Source: an uncultured bacterium
GTDB taxonomy: Bacteria > Planctomycetota > Phycisphaerae > Phycisphaerales > SM1A02
Direction of reading: 5' to 3'
NCBI GenBank assembly: GCA_903891095.1
Contig: CAITDI010000035.1
Coordinates: forward strand, 1 to 64,000
DNA: 64,000 nt
Part shown: positions 33,661 to 41,571 of the stretch, piece after piece
How positions within the stretch are numbered: the first letter of the stretch is position 1
Layout of the letters: every line of letters starts with the position of its first letter
The notes under the pieces: generated by a model
What the model saw: only the letters and a program-made list of their open reading frames with translations
Database searches by the model: none
What the model was told of the DNA's origin: nothing
Translations under genes and position numbers: made by a program

Positions 33661-35010
33661 TCAGGCGAAGCGCTTGACGACCAGCGTGTCGTTCTGTCCG
33701 CCGAAGCCGAACGAGTTCGAGAGGCATATGTCGACCTTCGCCGCGCGCGCCTTGTTGGGCACGTAGTCGAGGTCGAGCGCGGGATCGGGCGTGCCGTAGT
33801 TGATCGTCGGCGGAAGCATGCCGTCCCGTATCGCCAGCACGCACGTGATGAACTCGACCGCGCCAGCCGCCGCGATGAGGTGGCCCATCATGCTCTTGAT
33901 GGAGCTCATCGGGATGTCCTTGGCGTTGTCGCCGAAGACGCGCTTCACGCCGCGGGTCTCGATGGAGTCGTTCTCCTTCGTGCCCGTGCCGTGCGCGCTG
34001 ATGTAGTCGATCGCGGCGCGACCGTCGGCGCGGCGCGCCGCAGGATCAATGCCCGCCTGCGCGAGCGCGACGCCCATCGAGGCCGCGCCACCGCGGCCCT
34101 CGGGGTGGATGTCGGTGATGCGGAACGCATCGGCGCTCGAGCCGTAGCCCGCGACCTCGGCGAGCGGCGTGGCGCCGCGCGCGAGCGCGTGCTCGAGGCT
34201 CTCGATCACGATCATGCCCGAGCCTTCGCCCATGACGAAGCCGTCGCGCGTCGCATCGAACGGACGCGACGCCTTGGTCGGATCGCCCTTCGATGTCGAG
34301 AGCGCGGTGAGCCGGTTGAAGCCGGTCACGCCGAGCACATGGATCATGGTGTGCGTGCCGCCCGAGATCATCACGTCGGCGTCGCCGCGCTGGATCAGGC
34401 TGAATGCCTCGCCAATCGCCTGCGTGCTGGCGGCGCACGCAGTGAGGCAGTTGAGCGCGGGGCCGCGGATGCCGAACTCGCGCGCGAGATGCGCGAGCGG
34501 CATGTTGGGCTCCTGCTCGACCTCGCACATCTTCTCGAGGACCTTGTGCGCGGTGTCGGCCCACGCGACGCCGTCGACCTTCTTCTGCTCGGCGTTCCAG
34601 CCGGCGAGGTTCGACGCGGCGTACTGATCGAAATCGAGCACGCCTTCGCCTGCGCCGAGGTAGAGGCCGACGCGCTTCTTGTTGAGGCCGGCGAAATCGC
34701 TGAGGCCCGACTGCTTCCACGCCTGGCACGCGGCGCCGAGCGCGAACTGCGAGTTGAGTCCCGCGCTGGCGTGGACCTTGGCGTCCTTCACGAAGCGCGC
34801 GATGGTGTAGTCGCGGACTTCAGCAGAGAAATTCGTGGGGAACGTGCGCGCGTCGAAGCGCGTGGTCGGGCCCATGCCGCTCTCGCTGTTGAGGAGTCGG
34901 CGCCAGACGCTGTCGATGTCGTGGCCGAGCGGAGTGATCCAGCCCATGCCGGTGACGACGACGCGCTTCTGGCCGTGCTTGTTGGTGGTCGAGGTCGTCG
35001 AGTTCGTCAT
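33661..35010 (-). CDS. Beta-ketoacyl-ACP synthase (catalytically intact partner)
   Basis: FabF-type condensing enzyme of 449 residues with all catalytic residues: Cys192 (TACAAS), His340 (AHGTGT), Lys372 and His377 (IKSMMGHL), plus the FGFGGQN end motif. It joins malonyl-ACP to a growing acyl chain. The ATG at 35010 overlaps the stop of the upstream ketosynthase-like gene (ATGA), so the two are made together, like the alpha and beta chains of a heterodimeric ketosynthase. It may serve a special lipid or polyketide rather than primary fatty acid synthesis. Confidence 0.88.
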   Translation of the reverse strand: MTNSTTSTTNKHGQKRVVVTGMGWITPLGHDIDSVWRRLLNSESGMGPTTRFDARTFPTNFSAEVRDYTIARFVKDAKVHASAGLNSQFALGAACQAWKQSGLSDFAGLNKKRVGLYLGAGEGVLDFDQYAASNLAGWNAEQKKVDGVAWADTAHKVLEKMCEVEQEPNMPLAHLAREFGIRGPALNCLTACAASTQAIGEAFSLIQRGDADVMISGGTHTMIHVLGVTGFNRLTALSTSKGDPTKASRPFDATRDGFVMGEGSGMIVIESLEHALARGATPLAEVAGYGSSADAFRITDIHPEGRGGAASMGVALAQAGIDPAARRADGRAAIDYISAHGTGTKENDSIETRGVKRVFGDNAKDIPMSSIKSMMGHLIAAAGAVEFITCVLAIRDGMLPPTINYGTPDPALDLDYVPNKARAAKVDICLSNSFGFGGQNDTLVVKRFA

Positions 35011-36335
35011 GAGTTGGCCCGGGAGATCACTGCGGCGCTGTTCTGACCACCGAGGCTCGGCGTGCAGACGAGGATGTTGCGGAGTGCGCGCGACTCGCTC
35101 GGCGCGGCGGCGGCGGCGAGGCTGCCCGTGCCCGCGCTGTTGAGGCGCGCGGGAAGGCGCTGTTCGGTGAGGCACTTGGTCGCGACGGCGACGGCGATCG
35201 TGCCGAAGCCCGCGACGGTCGCGCCGATCGACGGCGCGAGGGTGATGATCGGCTTCGCGCCGATCGAGGCGCCGAACACGCGCTCGAGCGCCTTGGCTTC
35301 GAGCGAATCAAGCGCGGGAACGCCGCAGCCGTACGGGATGATCGCGTCGATGTCGGCGGGCTTGAAGTTCGCGTCGCGGAGCGCGGCTTCGATCGCGTCG
35401 GCGAGCGATTCGCCGGTCGCATCGGGCACGAGGCCGACGGTGTCGTCGCACCAGCTCTGCGAGGCGCCGGTGCCGGCGAGCACGGCGTGGATGCGGGCGC
35501 CGCGGGCCTTCGCGGTGTCTTCGGCCTCGAGGACGAGGATTCCGCCGCCTTCACCGACGAGCGCGCCGGGCGAGGTCGGGTCGAAGGGCTTGACCTTGCG
35601 GGTCGCGTCTTCGTCGACGGTGCACTTGGCGAGGCGGCCGGCGAGTTCCTGGCGGAGGTACGCCATCGGATTGAGCTTGCTGTCGGCGCCGCCCGAGAGG
35701 CAGGCGTCGGCCGCGCCGCGCTCGATCACGCGCTGGCTTTCGGCGAGCGAGAGGCCGCTCGAGGCCTCGTTGCAGGTGATCGTGTTCGACGGGCCCTGGC
35801 AGTCGTGGATGATCGTGACGTGGCACGCCAGCATGTTGGGCAGGTACTTGAGGAGCCACAGCGGCGTGAGCTCCTGCATGCCCTGCTGTCCCCAATGCGC
35901 GGGATCGAACTTGCCCGCGGCGTCGCGCGAGGTGGCGAGGGCGGCGGTGAGTTCGTCGAGGTCGGCGGCGATGAGGCCGGCGCCGATGTGGCAGCCGAAG
36001 CGGTCGGGCGCGATCGTCGGCGGGTTGTCGGGATCGGTGCCGCGGGTGCGAAGGCCAGCGTCGGCGACCGCGGTGACGGCGCCGCCGACGGCGATCTCGA
36101 TGTCGCGGGCCATGACCTTGGTCGCCTTGCGGTAGCTCTTGGGGACGAGGTCCTTGACGTCGTAGCTGTCGGGGAGCTCGCCGCCCGATGCGGAAGCGAA
36201 GCCACGGGCGTCGAACGCGCGGATGGGCGCGAGCGCGGAGCGTCCCTCGCAGAGGGCGGTCCAGAGGGGTTCGATCCCGAGGCCATGGGCGGAGACGGGC
36301 CCGAGGCCGGTGATGACGACGCGACGACGTGACAT
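35007..36335 (-). CDS. Ketosynthase-like protein lacking catalytic histidines (chain-length-factor-like)
   Basis: Thiolase-fold protein of 442 residues, clearly related to FabF (GLGPVSAHGLG start, FDPTSPGALVGEGGGILVLE, LGGQNSAAV end). A cysteine remains at position 188 (ITCNEASSG), but the first catalytic histidine is Tyr335 (PYGCGV instead of AHGTGT), and the Lys and second His are both Ala (367 and 372 in LAPSIGATVAG). This resembles the beta chain (chain length factor) of type II polyketide ketosynthases, except that those usually lose the Cys. It lies directly upstream of an intact partner. No Shine-Dalgarno; TATACT nine bases before the ATG. Confidence 0.82.
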   Translation of the reverse strand: MSRRRVVITGLGPVSAHGLGIEPLWTALCEGRSALAPIRAFDARGFASASGGELPDSYDVKDLVPKSYRKATKVMARDIEIAVGGAVTAVADAGLRTRGTDPDNPPTIAPDRFGCHIGAGLIAADLDELTAALATSRDAAGKFDPAHWGQQGMQELTPLWLLKYLPNMLACHVTIIHDCQGPSNTITCNEASSGLSLAESQRVIERGAADACLSGGADSKLNPMAYLRQELAGRLAKCTVDEDATRKVKPFDPTSPGALVGEGGGILVLEAEDTAKARGARIHAVLAGTGASQSWCDDTVGLVPDATGESLADAIEAALRDANFKPADIDAIIPYGCGVPALDSLEAKALERVFGASIGAKPIITLAPSIGATVAGFGTIAVAVATKCLTEQRLPARLNSAGTGSLAAAAAPSESRALRNILVCTPSLGGQNSAAVISRANS

Positions 36336-36344
36336 AGGGCGGGG

Positions 36345-36350
36345 AGTATA
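36345..36350 (-). promoter_or_regulatory. Putative -10 box for the ketosynthase pair
   Basis: TATACT on the minus strand, the closest match to TATAAT in this set, with the spacer CCCCGCCCT before ATG 36335. The -35 region would fall inside the adjoining repeat. Confidence 0.55.
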
Positions 36351-36566
36351 TCGGTGCCTGGCACCAACCTGGCACCGACCACAGACCAACCACGCACCAA
36401 CCTGGAGTTCACGGCACTTGCCTGTCACCGAGCCGCAGCCGCGGGCGCGGCGAAATGACGCCGAAAGCGCGCGGACTTGCTCGGTGCCAGGCAGGTGCCG
36501 CGCGGGCCGAGCACGTGCATGGTTGGTGCCAGGATGGTGCCAGGTTGGTGCCAGGCACGGTCGGGG
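36351..36566. repeat. GGTGCCAGG-rich repeat cluster related to family A
   Basis: The gap between the ketosynthase start and the DAHP synthase stop holds many copies of GGTGCCAGG or its complement, some paired as GGTGCCTGGCACC, and one degenerate family A half (about 36409-36430). No gene is seen here. Confidence 0.6.
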
Positions 36567-36567
36567 G

Positions 36568-37941
36568 TCAGCGCGGGGCGGCGCGGCGGGCGATCAGCAT
36601 CGCCAGCTCCAGCGCCTGCTCGTAGTTCAGCCGCGGATCGACCTGCGAGCGGTACGCCCGCGACAGGTCGTCCTCGGAGATCCCGCGCGCGCCGCCGATG
36701 CACTCGGTCACGTTCTCGCCGGTGAGCTCGATGTGCACGCCCGCCAGCACCGTGCCCTCGGCGCGATGGATCTCGAACGCCTGCTCGCACTCGGCCAGGA
36801 TGTGCCCGAACTTGCGCGTCTTGACGCTCTTGCCCGCCCACTCGCCCGCGGTCGGGACGACGGTCTCGGTGTTTCCGTGCATCGGATCGCAGACCCACAC
36901 CACGTGGAGCCCCGCGTCACGCACCGCACGCAGCAGCGGCGGAAACGCGCGACCGATCTGATGCGCGCCAAAGCGCGAGATGAGCACCACACGGCCGGCC
37001 TCGTTGTCGGGCGAGAGCGTGCGCACGGTGTCGAGCAGCGTGTCGACGGTGGTGTCGGGCCCGACCTTCACGCCGACGGGATTGCGGATTCCACGGCAGA
37101 ACTCGACATGCGCGCCACCCGAAGCGTTCGTGCGCATGCCGATCCACGGCAGGTGCGTCGAGAGGTTGAACCAGCCCTCGCGACGCGGAACCTGGCGCGT
37201 CAGCGCGCTTTCGTACGCAAGCACGAGCAACTCATGGCTCGTGAAGAAGTCGACGCGCTGCATCTGCGCGAGCGTGCCGCCGGCGAGCGACTCCATGAAA
37301 CGCAGCGATTCACCGATGGAATCGACCATCTTCTGGTACTCGGCGGCGAGCGGCGAGTGCTTGACGAAGTCGAGGTCCCAGTTCTCCGGGTGATGCAGGT
37401 CGGCAAATCCGCCGTCGACGAGCGAGCGCACGAAGTTGAGCGTGAGCGCACTGCGCTCGTAGCCGCGCAGCAGCAACTGCGGGTCGGGCGTGCGCGACGC
37501 ATGCGTGAATTCAGGGCGGTTCACGTTGTCGCCGCGGAAACTCGGGAGCTCGACGCCGTCGCGCACCTCGGTCATCGCGCTGCGCGGCTTGGCGTATTGA
37601 CCCGCGAAACGCCCGATGCGCGTGATCCGCTTGCGCGTTCCCTGCACAAGCACGAGGCTCATCTGCAGGAGGATCTTGAGCTTCGACGCGATGGCCGCGG
37701 AGCTGCAATCGGCGAAACTCTCCGCGCAATCGCCGCCCCAGAGGATGAAGCGCTCGCCGCGCGCGGCTTCGGCCAACTGCGCCTTGAGCGCCTCGATCTC
37801 GTAGCTCGTCACCAGCGGCGGCAGCGCGCCGATCTCAGCGAGCATGCGATCGAGCGCCGCGGCATCCGGATAGACCGGCTGCTGCGTCGTCGGAAACGAC
37901 TTCCACGATTGCGGTGACCACGATGTCGCAGGCGAAGGCAT
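36568..37941 (-). CDS. Class II 3-deoxy-7-phosphoheptulonate (DAHP) synthase
   Basis: Protein of 457 residues of the class II (plant/Mycobacterium type) DAHP synthase family. Hallmarks: SWKSFPTTQQPVYPD near the start, LWGGDCAESFADC, GRFAGQYAKPRS, RGDNVN, THLPWIGMRT, RNPVGVKVGP and CDPMHGNTE, which carry the metal and phosphoenolpyruvate ligands. It catalyses the first step of the shikimate pathway from phosphoenolpyruvate and erythrose 4-phosphate. No other aro gene is nearby. No strong ribosome site; TACGCT is eight bases before the ATG. Confidence 0.93.
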   Translation of the reverse strand: MPSPATSWSPQSWKSFPTTQQPVYPDAAALDRMLAEIGALPPLVTSYEIEALKAQLAEAARGERFILWGGDCAESFADCSSAAIASKLKILLQMSLVLVQGTRKRITRIGRFAGQYAKPRSAMTEVRDGVELPSFRGDNVNRPEFTHASRTPDPQLLLRGYERSALTLNFVRSLVDGGFADLHHPENWDLDFVKHSPLAAEYQKMVDSIGESLRFMESLAGGTLAQMQRVDFFTSHELLVLAYESALTRQVPRREGWFNLSTHLPWIGMRTNASGGAHVEFCRGIRNPVGVKVGPDTTVDTLLDTVRTLSPDNEAGRVVLISRFGAHQIGRAFPPLLRAVRDAGLHVVWVCDPMHGNTETVVPTAGEWAGKSVKTRKFGHILAECEQAFEIHRAEGTVLAGVHIELTGENVTECIGGARGISEDDLSRAYRSQVDPRLNYEQALELAMLIARRAAPR

Positions 37942-38002
37942 GGACGGGAAGCGTAGTGCCTCACGCGCAACACGGGGCTGCGGCGGTCCGCACCAGCCCG
38001 TG

Positions 38003-38138
38003 CAACCACCCCCACCGCCATCCCCGCCAGAGGGAGCAGCCGCAGCTGCGACCGCTCAAGACTCCGAAGCAGCCGCCGCTACAACCACCCCCACCGCCAT
38101 CCCCACCAAAGGAAGCAGCCGCAGCTGCGACCGCTCAA
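38003..38138. repeat. Direct repeat, two 57-bp copies
   Basis: Copies at 38003-38059 and 38082-38138 (period 79 bp), nearly identical, beginning CAACCACCCCCACCGCCAT and ending CCGCTCAA. They lie just past the 3' end of the tRNA-Leu gene. No gene is seen in 37942-38146. Confidence 0.8.
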
Positions 38139-38146
38139 ATCACGTA

Positions 38147-38230
38147 TGCGGGCGACAGGACTTGAACCTGCACGGGTTTTACCCCACGGGAACCTAAATC
38201 CCGTGCGTCTGCCAATTCCGCCACGCCCGC
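38147..38230 (-). tRNA. tRNA-Leu (anticodon UAG)
   Basis: An 84-base gene with a perfect seven-pair acceptor stem (GCGGGCG/CGCCCGC), the D-loop typical of leucine tRNAs, anticodon loop TTTAGGT with anticodon TAG, a long class II variable arm, and the T-arm motif GTTCAAGTCC. The 3' CCA is not encoded. Confidence 0.95.
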
Positions 38231-38326
38231 GGAGGGCGAGATTGTACGGATTCCCGCCCTTGAGCCGATCCAACCCGACCGCAGTGTCCGGCTCCCCCTT
38301 CCGAACCCGCGGATCAGGCTCGCCCG

Positions 38327-38941
38327 ATGAAGAAATTCACCCACTTCGCCTCGAACGCCGTGCCTCTCCTCGCGAGGATCCTGCTGTTTCTGGCGTTCCT
38401 GCCGACGGGCTGGCATCACGCGATGGATTCGCAGGTGTTTGCAGGGGCGCAGGCCGTTCGCCTCCGCGAACTCGGCGTGTCGTCGACGCTCACCGACGGC
38501 TCCGGCCGCACGCTCGTGCACCTCGAACCCGCGCAGGCGACCAACGCCGGCGGCGATTTCCAAGCGCGATCGCTCCATCAGCTCACGCTCGCCTTCGACG
38601 CCAAGGGCATGCCCAAGCCGTACATCGCGGCCTGGATCGTGGCCGTGTTCGAACTGATCGGCGCGGGACTGCTTCTCATCGGGCTCTTTAGCCGCGTGTG
38701 GGCGAGCGGAATCGCGTTCTGGGCGATCGGACTGTTCGGCATGGAGGTCTTCCGCACCGCCGACTGGGGTGCGCTTTGGACGACGAACATCCCCGATCGC
38801 GCGGCGATGATCAGCCTCATCACGATGGCCACGCTTGCGCTTTGGATCGCCTTCGCCGGCGCAGGGGAATTCAGCCTGGATGCGCTGATTTTCCGCCGTG
38901 GCGGCGGTGGTGGCGGCGGCGGCGGCGACGACGGCGAATGA
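38327..38941 (+). CDS. DoxX-like membrane protein
   Basis: Protein of 204 residues with four hydrophobic segments (about 9-27, 105-125, 128-146, 163-183) and an extramembrane loop of about 70 residues between the first two. The layout (LLARILLFLAFLPTGWHHA, then VFELIGAGLLLIGLFSRVWA) fits the DoxX/DoxD-like family of small redox-associated membrane proteins. It ends in a Gly-rich, acidic tail. No ribosome site is obvious at the ATG. Role unknown. Confidence 0.7.
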   Translation: MKKFTHFASNAVPLLARILLFLAFLPTGWHHAMDSQVFAGAQAVRLRELGVSSTLTDGSGRTLVHLEPAQATNAGGDFQARSLHQLTLAFDAKGMPKPYIAAWIVAVFELIGAGLLLIGLFSRVWASGIAFWAIGLFGMEVFRTADWGALWTTNIPDRAAMISLITMATLALWIAFAGAGEFSLDALIFRRGGGGGGGGGDDGE

Positions 38942-38974
38942 TCGGCTGACCCGACGAGCCGCGAGCACGCGCCG

Positions 38975-39826
38975 ATGCCTCCCGAAACCCGCGCCAACGG
39001 ACACACCACGAACGACGACCGCGAGCGGATCGACCGCTTCGAGGGCGCCTACAACCGCATCGACCGCGAGATGGGGCGGATCCTCGACGACACGCGCGAC
39101 GGTCGCCGGCGCGGCTTCGCGAGCTCGGTGCGGCAGATCGCCGCGCAACGCAGGCATTTCGCGCGGCACCTCGACTTCCTGCTCGAGGCGGGCGAGCTGC
39201 GGAACGCGCTGGTCCACAACCGCTTTGGCGCGGTCGAGTACATCGCGGTGCCGACGATGGCGACGGTCGAGCAGCTCGAGGCGATCGACGAAGAACTCCG
39301 CAAGCCCACGCCGCTGCGCGCGCTCGCCGCGCGCGAGGTCGTGACGGTCGACGCGCGCGACCGCGTGGGCCGCGTGCTCGCGCTGGTGCAGGAGAAGGGC
39401 TACGTGCGCTTTCCCGTGCGGCTCGACGGGCGCATCGTCGCGCTGCTCACGGCGTCGGGCGTGCTGCGATGGATCGCCTCGCACGACATCGATGCGTGCG
39501 CGCTGCCACCCGTTGCGCGCGGTTCGCGGGCGGTTCCCAGCAAGCCTCAAGGCAAGCTCGACGAGACGCTGCCCGTCGGCGAGGGCGAGCGCATCATCTG
39601 CACGATCGCCTCGGTGAGCGTGGCCGAAGTCCTCGCGCGCGACCACCGCAAGGACGAGTTCGCGATCCTTCCGCGCGACGCGACCGCCGACGACGCGCTC
39701 GGGCTGTGGACGAAGAACCCGCGACTCGAGGCCGTGATCATCACCGAGCGCGGCAAGGCCGACGAGGCGCCGCTCGGGATCGCGACGGCGACGGATCTGA
39801 TCAAGCTGCTTGAGCAGCGCGGCTGA
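38975..39826 (+). CDS. CBS-domain-like protein
   Basis: Protein of 283 residues. The first 100 are helical and include ELRNALVHNR, a motif seen in HEPN-like and DUF4145-like helical domains. Two CBS-like units follow, at about 115-170 (REVVTVDARDRVGRVLALVQEKGYVRFPV) and 215-280 (FAILPRDATADDALGLW, LGIATATDLIKLL). CBS pairs bind adenine nucleotides and act as energy or second-messenger sensors. There is no attached enzyme domain. It follows the DoxX-like gene by 33 bp and may be co-transcribed. Confidence 0.7.
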   Translation: MPPETRANGHTTNDDRERIDRFEGAYNRIDREMGRILDDTRDGRRRGFASSVRQIAAQRRHFARHLDFLLEAGELRNALVHNRFGAVEYIAVPTMATVEQLEAIDEELRKPTPLRALAAREVVTVDARDRVGRVLALVQEKGYVRFPVRLDGRIVALLTASGVLRWIASHDIDACALPPVARGSRAVPSKPQGKLDETLPVGEGERIICTIASVSVAEVLARDHRKDEFAILPRDATADDALGLWTKNPRLEAVIITERGKADEAPLGIATATDLIKLLEQRG

Positions 39827-39907
39827 TTGCGCGGCGGGGAACGCTCGCAGCGGACCGCGAGCCAAGAAAAGGATGATGAAATATATCTGTGATTTTCCAG
39901 ATTTTCG

Positions 39908-39935
39908 TTGACACTGTTTCGCTGGCTTCTACCCT
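39908..39935 (+). promoter_or_regulatory. Sigma-70-type promoter for a leaderless mRNA
   Basis: A perfect -35 box TTGACA (39908-39913), a 16-base spacer and TACCCT (39930-39935). The ATG follows after only six bases, so transcription should start at or next to the start codon. Confidence 0.7.
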
Positions 39936-39941
39936 CCGAGA

Positions 39942-40391
39942 ATGCTCGGACAGATACGCCATCACCTCGTCTGCCTCCCGATCATCCTGATGACCTGGGG
40001 TTTCAATGCAACTGCACATTCACAGGTAGCCACCGAGTGCTTCACATGCGACAGCTTGGAAACACGAGTTGCCTGCGGCGCAGGAGGGAGCGACGACTGC
40101 AGCAGCGCGACAATGACCGTCGCTGGCTACTGCGTGACGATGTGCTCAGACAACTGCCTACCCGTTAAGGTCCGACGCTGCATTTCTCCGCACTCCCCGG
40201 GCGACTTGCGAATCCGCAACACTTGTGCTGACTTTGCGTCAATGCAAATGTTCGCACTCTGCCGACGCGAATCGTTGGCTTTCCCCTGCTACTGCGACAT
40301 GTTCGATCCCAACACCGATTTTGTCATCTATCCCTGCTCGCTCGAAATCCCATACCCCTCTGCGCGACCTTGCACAGTGAGCGCAGATTGA
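39942..40391 (+). CDS. Secreted cysteine-rich protein of unknown function
   Basis: Protein of 149 residues with a signal peptide (LVCLPIILMTWGFNATAHS). The mature part has 14 cysteines in about 120 residues, including CFTC and CYC, enough for seven disulfide bonds. I recognise no family. Base composition is clearly less GC-rich than the neighbours and codons ending in A or T are common, so this gene and the next look acquired from elsewhere. It has its own strong promoter and probably a leaderless mRNA. Confidence 0.65.
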   Translation: MLGQIRHHLVCLPIILMTWGFNATAHSQVATECFTCDSLETRVACGAGGSDDCSSATMTVAGYCVTMCSDNCLPVKVRRCISPHSPGDLRIRNTCADFASMQMFALCRRESLAFPCYCDMFDPNTDFVIYPCSLEIPYPSARPCTVSAD

Positions 40392-40470
40392 GCGCCAGAC
40401 AGCCTCAAACTGCGTTCGGCGGGATTCAGAAGCCGAATGTGCAAAATGATCGAAGGAAGATCTCATACAT

Positions 40471-41388
40471 ATGCAATTTTCAGCGTTGAACTATTGTGCG
40501 GCAAGTATGGTCCGCGCGTCCTCGTATTCAGGCATCATCGCTCCTGCCGCTTGGGCTAGTACCTGCATGGCGGCGACGACGGCGGCCTCTGTGCCTTACT
40601 CAAAGGAAGAGGTGGTTCAGGCAGTCATGAACGCGCACGCTCGCACGCCTGGCTTTTTCGCTGAAGCTAGGGTCACAACATCAGATCGACAAGGCACGCT
40701 CCTGCAATCCCGCACAGAAGTCCTTCGATGTGCCCCGGGGACCTGTCTGTCGATCGAGCGCGAAGTCGAGGGAACTAGACAGGGTATTGCGAGCGACGGA
40801 CGATTTGCCTGGAGCTACGCGATCTTTCCGGCTCGCCGTAACGAACAGGCCATCGTCCAGGGTTTCGCTGAGACGCCGGCGTCTATTCGTCTGGAATCAC
40901 AACGAACCAACTTGGACATGTGCATGGCGTGGCCGCTCAGCGGAGAGATCGCGGCGAAGGAAAAAGGTCAGGTCTGCACGCACGGACTGATCGCCTGGCT
41001 TTCCCAACCGGATGTGCGGCTCGATCCCGACTGGTGTGCAGTGCAAGGCACGCCGTGCCTTCGACTCGTCCGGAGTGATCCGACCCAACCGGGGCGAGTG
41101 GCTCGCTACTACATCGACCCAGCATCCAACTGGATGCCGCGTCGGTTCGAGTCAGTCGCCGGCGAACAGATACTCCTAGAACGAGAAGCGATCCACTTTG
41201 AGTGGATCGCTTCTGGGCTCTGCCTGCCCGTGCGCGCGATAGAGCGTGCACCGGTGACGGGCCTGACAGTCGAACTCGAAATTCCGCGTGACGCCGACGG
41301 TCGTTTCGCGGCTGGCGTTCTCTCTGAGGGGACTGAGGTTCTTTCCCTTCCGCCGGGCGTTGAACTTCAGCCCGCGCCGCTGCCGTGA
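40471..41388 (+). CDS. Hypothetical secreted protein, possibly LolA-like
   Basis: Protein of 305 residues with a weak signal sequence (the first 40 residues, Ala-rich) and a mature part beginning YSKEEVVQAVMNAHA, followed by beta strands and WMPRRFESVAGEQIL. The layout recalls lipoprotein-carrier LolA/LolB-like or outer-membrane lipoprotein-sorting folds, but similarity is faint. GGAAGA lies about ten bases before the ATG. It follows the cysteine-rich gene by 79 bp and shares its lower GC content. Confidence 0.6.
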   Translation: MQFSALNYCAASMVRASSYSGIIAPAAWASTCMAATTAASVPYSKEEVVQAVMNAHARTPGFFAEARVTTSDRQGTLLQSRTEVLRCAPGTCLSIEREVEGTRQGIASDGRFAWSYAIFPARRNEQAIVQGFAETPASIRLESQRTNLDMCMAWPLSGEIAAKEKGQVCTHGLIAWLSQPDVRLDPDWCAVQGTPCLRLVRSDPTQPGRVARYYIDPASNWMPRRFESVAGEQILLEREAIHFEWIASGLCLPVRAIERAPVTGLTVELEIPRDADGRFAAGVLSEGTEVLSLPPGVELQPAPLP

Positions 41389-41571
41389 TGCGGAAGCGGT
41401 GCATTTACCATCGGTAGCGTAACAGCGCTCCGATCAGATTCGAATCCAGGAACGCAGGTCGCCGAGTTTCGATACGGGCACACTTGCCGGCATACGGGGC
41501 CAGCATTCATCCCACACTCCGCGCTTGTCGGCTCGCGACCAAACCACCCAGCACACCGCGACACCGTGCCG

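Noticed and set aside
41415-41470. tRNA-like fragment with ATTCGAATCC
   Set aside because: The T-loop-like string is present, but the flanking bases do not form a T stem and no acceptor stem can be drawn.
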